Part shown: positions 8,464 through 9,540 of the stretch, in pieces | Layout of the letters: every line of letters starts with the position of its first letter | Position numbering within the stretch: the stretch's first letter is position 1 | NCBI GenBank assembly: GCA_002438345.1 | Contig: DJUJ01000211.1 | Span: 775 to 10,314, forward strand | DNA: 9,540 nucleotides | Direction of reading: 5' to 3' | From: Paenibacillus sp. UBA6285 | GTDB lineage: Bacteria; Bacillota; Bacilli; Paenibacillales; Paenibacillaceae | The notes under the pieces: generated by a model | What the model was told of the DNA's origin: nothing | Database searches by the model: none | What the model saw: the letters and a program-made list of their open reading frames with translations, nothing else | Translations under genes and position numbers: made by a program

Positions 8464-9249
8464 ATGTTGAGTAATAAATACTATTGGCTTTCGGCTTCAC
8501 TCATTTCTTTATTCATTATTACAGGTTTTGTTGTAGCCACTGAATCTAATATATATAATGCCAATACAATTTGTTTGAATATACTTGCTTTAATTTATAT
8601 GACTTTGATGCTTAAGTTAATTATCGTGGATAAAATTATAAAAAATAAAACACGTAAGATAAGATGGGTGCTTATTTCCAGTTTATTTTTGGCTGTTGTA
8701 TTATTGCTTGTAATTCCAGTGAGGTATAAAGAAACTGTTGACGATATAAGATTCAATAAGTTTTTGATGGAAAATGGGACGATACAACTGCAAAATATGA
8801 ACAACAATAACACGCAATCTTTAGGTAAGGATGTTGTTATTAAGAAAGTTTTAGTTAACAATGCTCCTCTATCACTATCATCTATACAGCTATCTGAAGG
8901 TTGGAGTATTGTGAGTGACTTCATTCTATCTAAAGATGCCTTGAGCGTGCCGTTGAAAATTAATTATGGTCGTGAAAATACAATTCGAATCTTTGTGAAT
9001 CAAAGTGATTATGGGGGGAGATTGAGACTAACATTAGGCGAACATAAATATGATTATGATTTATTCACAAAAAGTGGTTCGAAAGTTGTTGAATTAGATA
9101 TAAAAAAACTTTTTACTGGATCAACTCTTAAGTATGATTTGAATAAGAGAATGTTGTTTTACAGTCTTGAGTATATAATTCTCTTTATGGTGTCACTAAT
9201 TATTAATTCTTATTTTAGATCATTCTTATTTTCTAGAGTTCGAAGATAA
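8464..9249 (+). CDS. Unrecognised membrane protein with an extracytoplasmic domain
   Basis: I do not recognise this 261-residue protein. ATG 8464 is preferred over TTG 8449 because GAGGGG (8451-8456) lies 7 bases before it. Hydrophobic segments fall at about 8-26, 36-55, 68-86 and 231-251. The Lys/Arg-rich loop KIIKNKTRKIR (57-67) and the C-terminal SRVRR place both ends in the cytoplasm and residues about 87-230 outside. That outer domain has an Asn-rich stretch (111-118, NMNNNNTQ) and alternating polar/hydrophobic runs that look like beta strands. It lacks the long coiled coil of Wzz-type chain-length regulators and any catalytic motif I can name. Its position between rmd and the ABC permease suggests a role in glycan export, modification or anchoring. 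Base composition is among the most A/T-rich in the window, consistent with an accessory gene. Confidence 0.8.
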   Translation: MLSNKYYWLSASLISLFIITGFVVATESNIYNANTICLNILALIYMTLMLKLIIVDKIIKNKTRKIRWVLISSLFLAVVLLLVIPVRYKETVDDIRFNKFLMENGTIQLQNMNNNNTQSLGKDVVIKKVLVNNAPLSLSSIQLSEGWSIVSDFILSKDALSVPLKINYGRENTIRIFVNQSDYGGRLRLTLGEHKYDYDLFTKSGSKVVELDIKKLFTGSTLKYDLNKRMLFYSLEYIILFMVSLIINSYFRSFLFSRVRR

Positions 9250-9293
9250 GTGGAGTTTTTTGTAAAAATAATTAAGCGAGGATAGGTTTGAAT

Positions 9294-9540
9294 ATGGGTA
9301 AGTTGTATGAGATATACAATTACAGAGAAATGTTGAAGAGTTTAGTTAGAAGGGATTTGAGAACAAGGTACAAGGGGTCTTTCTTTGGGTTTTTATGGAC
9401 TTTTATTAATCCTTTAATGCAGTTAATAGTATACTCCATCATTTTTCCATACTTGCTAAAGTTTTCACAAGAAAATTATGCGATGTATTTGTTTGTTGCT
9501 TTATTGCCATGGAATTACTTTAATTCCACAATTATCGGGA
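9294..9540 (+). CDS. wzm: ABC-2 type polysaccharide export permease, N-terminal part (cut by right edge)
   Basis: The first 82 codons are present, starting at ATG 9294. The product begins MGKLYEIYNYREMLKSLV, followed by RRDLRTRYKGSFFGFLW and then INPLMQLIVYSIIF. The cytoplasmic basic helix RDLxxRYKxSxLGxxWxxxxP leading into the first membrane segment is the hallmark of Wzm/TagG/RfbA-type permeases that export undecaprenyl-linked polysaccharides or teichoic acids. It would pair with an ATPase (Wzt/TagH) expected just to the right. The ribosome site is modest: GAGGATAGG at about 9279-9287. An in-frame TTG at 9288 is an alternative start. The family is clear; polysaccharide rather than teichoic acid as cargo is inferred from the GDP-sugar genes. 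Confidence 0.9.
   Translation, partial: MGKLYEIYNYREMLKSLVRRDLRTRYKGSFFGFLWTFINPLMQLIVYSIIFPYLLKFSQENYAMYLFVALLPWNYFNSTIIG

Noticed and set aside
8449..8466. TTG 8449 as the start of the unknown membrane protein
   Set aside because: It overlaps the GAGGGG ribosome site, which is ideally spaced for ATG 8464.
8464..9249. Wzz-type chain-length regulator
   Set aside because: It has three N-terminal membrane segments instead of one, no long coiled coil and no proline-rich second membrane motif.

Overview
The window looks like part of a cell-surface polysaccharide or glycoprotein-glycan locus from a low-to-moderate GC Gram-positive bacterium, probably of the Paenibacillus/Brevibacillus/Aneurinibacillus type. 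The reasons are strong AGGAGG-like ribosome binding sites, a GTG start, and a gene set that resembles the S-layer glycan (slg) clusters known from Bacillales. The genus is inferred from gene content only.

Left part (1-3762, complement strand, more G/C-rich). The window opens inside a glucose-1-phosphate thymidylyltransferase gene (rmlA type) that reads out of the left edge. About 775 bases follow without an intact gene. They hold a probable promoter for rmlA, decayed coding sequence that may include the tail of a tyrosine recombinase, and a strong hairpin terminator. Next is a 910-residue polytopic membrane protein of the O-antigen ligase/polymerase (Wzy_C) superfamily with a C-terminal TPR-like region. 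In this setting it is a good candidate for the transferase that moves finished glycan onto an acceptor such as an S-layer protein.

Middle (3763-3918). A short divergent intergenic region separates the ligase gene from a rightward operon. It carries a 12-bp tandem repeat and a possible 14-codon leader ORF that ends just before a Shine-Dalgarno sequence.

Right part (about 3919-9540, plus strand, visibly more A/T-rich). The order is a GT4-type glycosyltransferase, manC (GDP-mannose synthesis), gmd (GDP-mannose 4,6-dehydratase), rmd (4-keto reductase), a small uncertain ORF, an unrecognised four-TM membrane protein, and the start of an ABC-2 polysaccharide export permease (wzm/tagG type) cut by the right edge. 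The spacings from the glycosyltransferase to rmd are 1, 13 and 11 bases, so these genes are almost certainly one operon.

Working model: ManC, Gmd and Rmd convert mannose-1-phosphate to GDP-D-rhamnose, glycosyltransferases build a D-rhamnose-containing chain on a lipid carrier, and a Wzm/Wzt-type ABC transporter exports it. The ligase-like protein may attach it outside the cell. RmlA would supply dTDP-sugars for the same or a neighbouring glycan. The least explained elements are the membrane protein at 8464-9249, the small ORF before it, and the degenerate stretch at 250-960.
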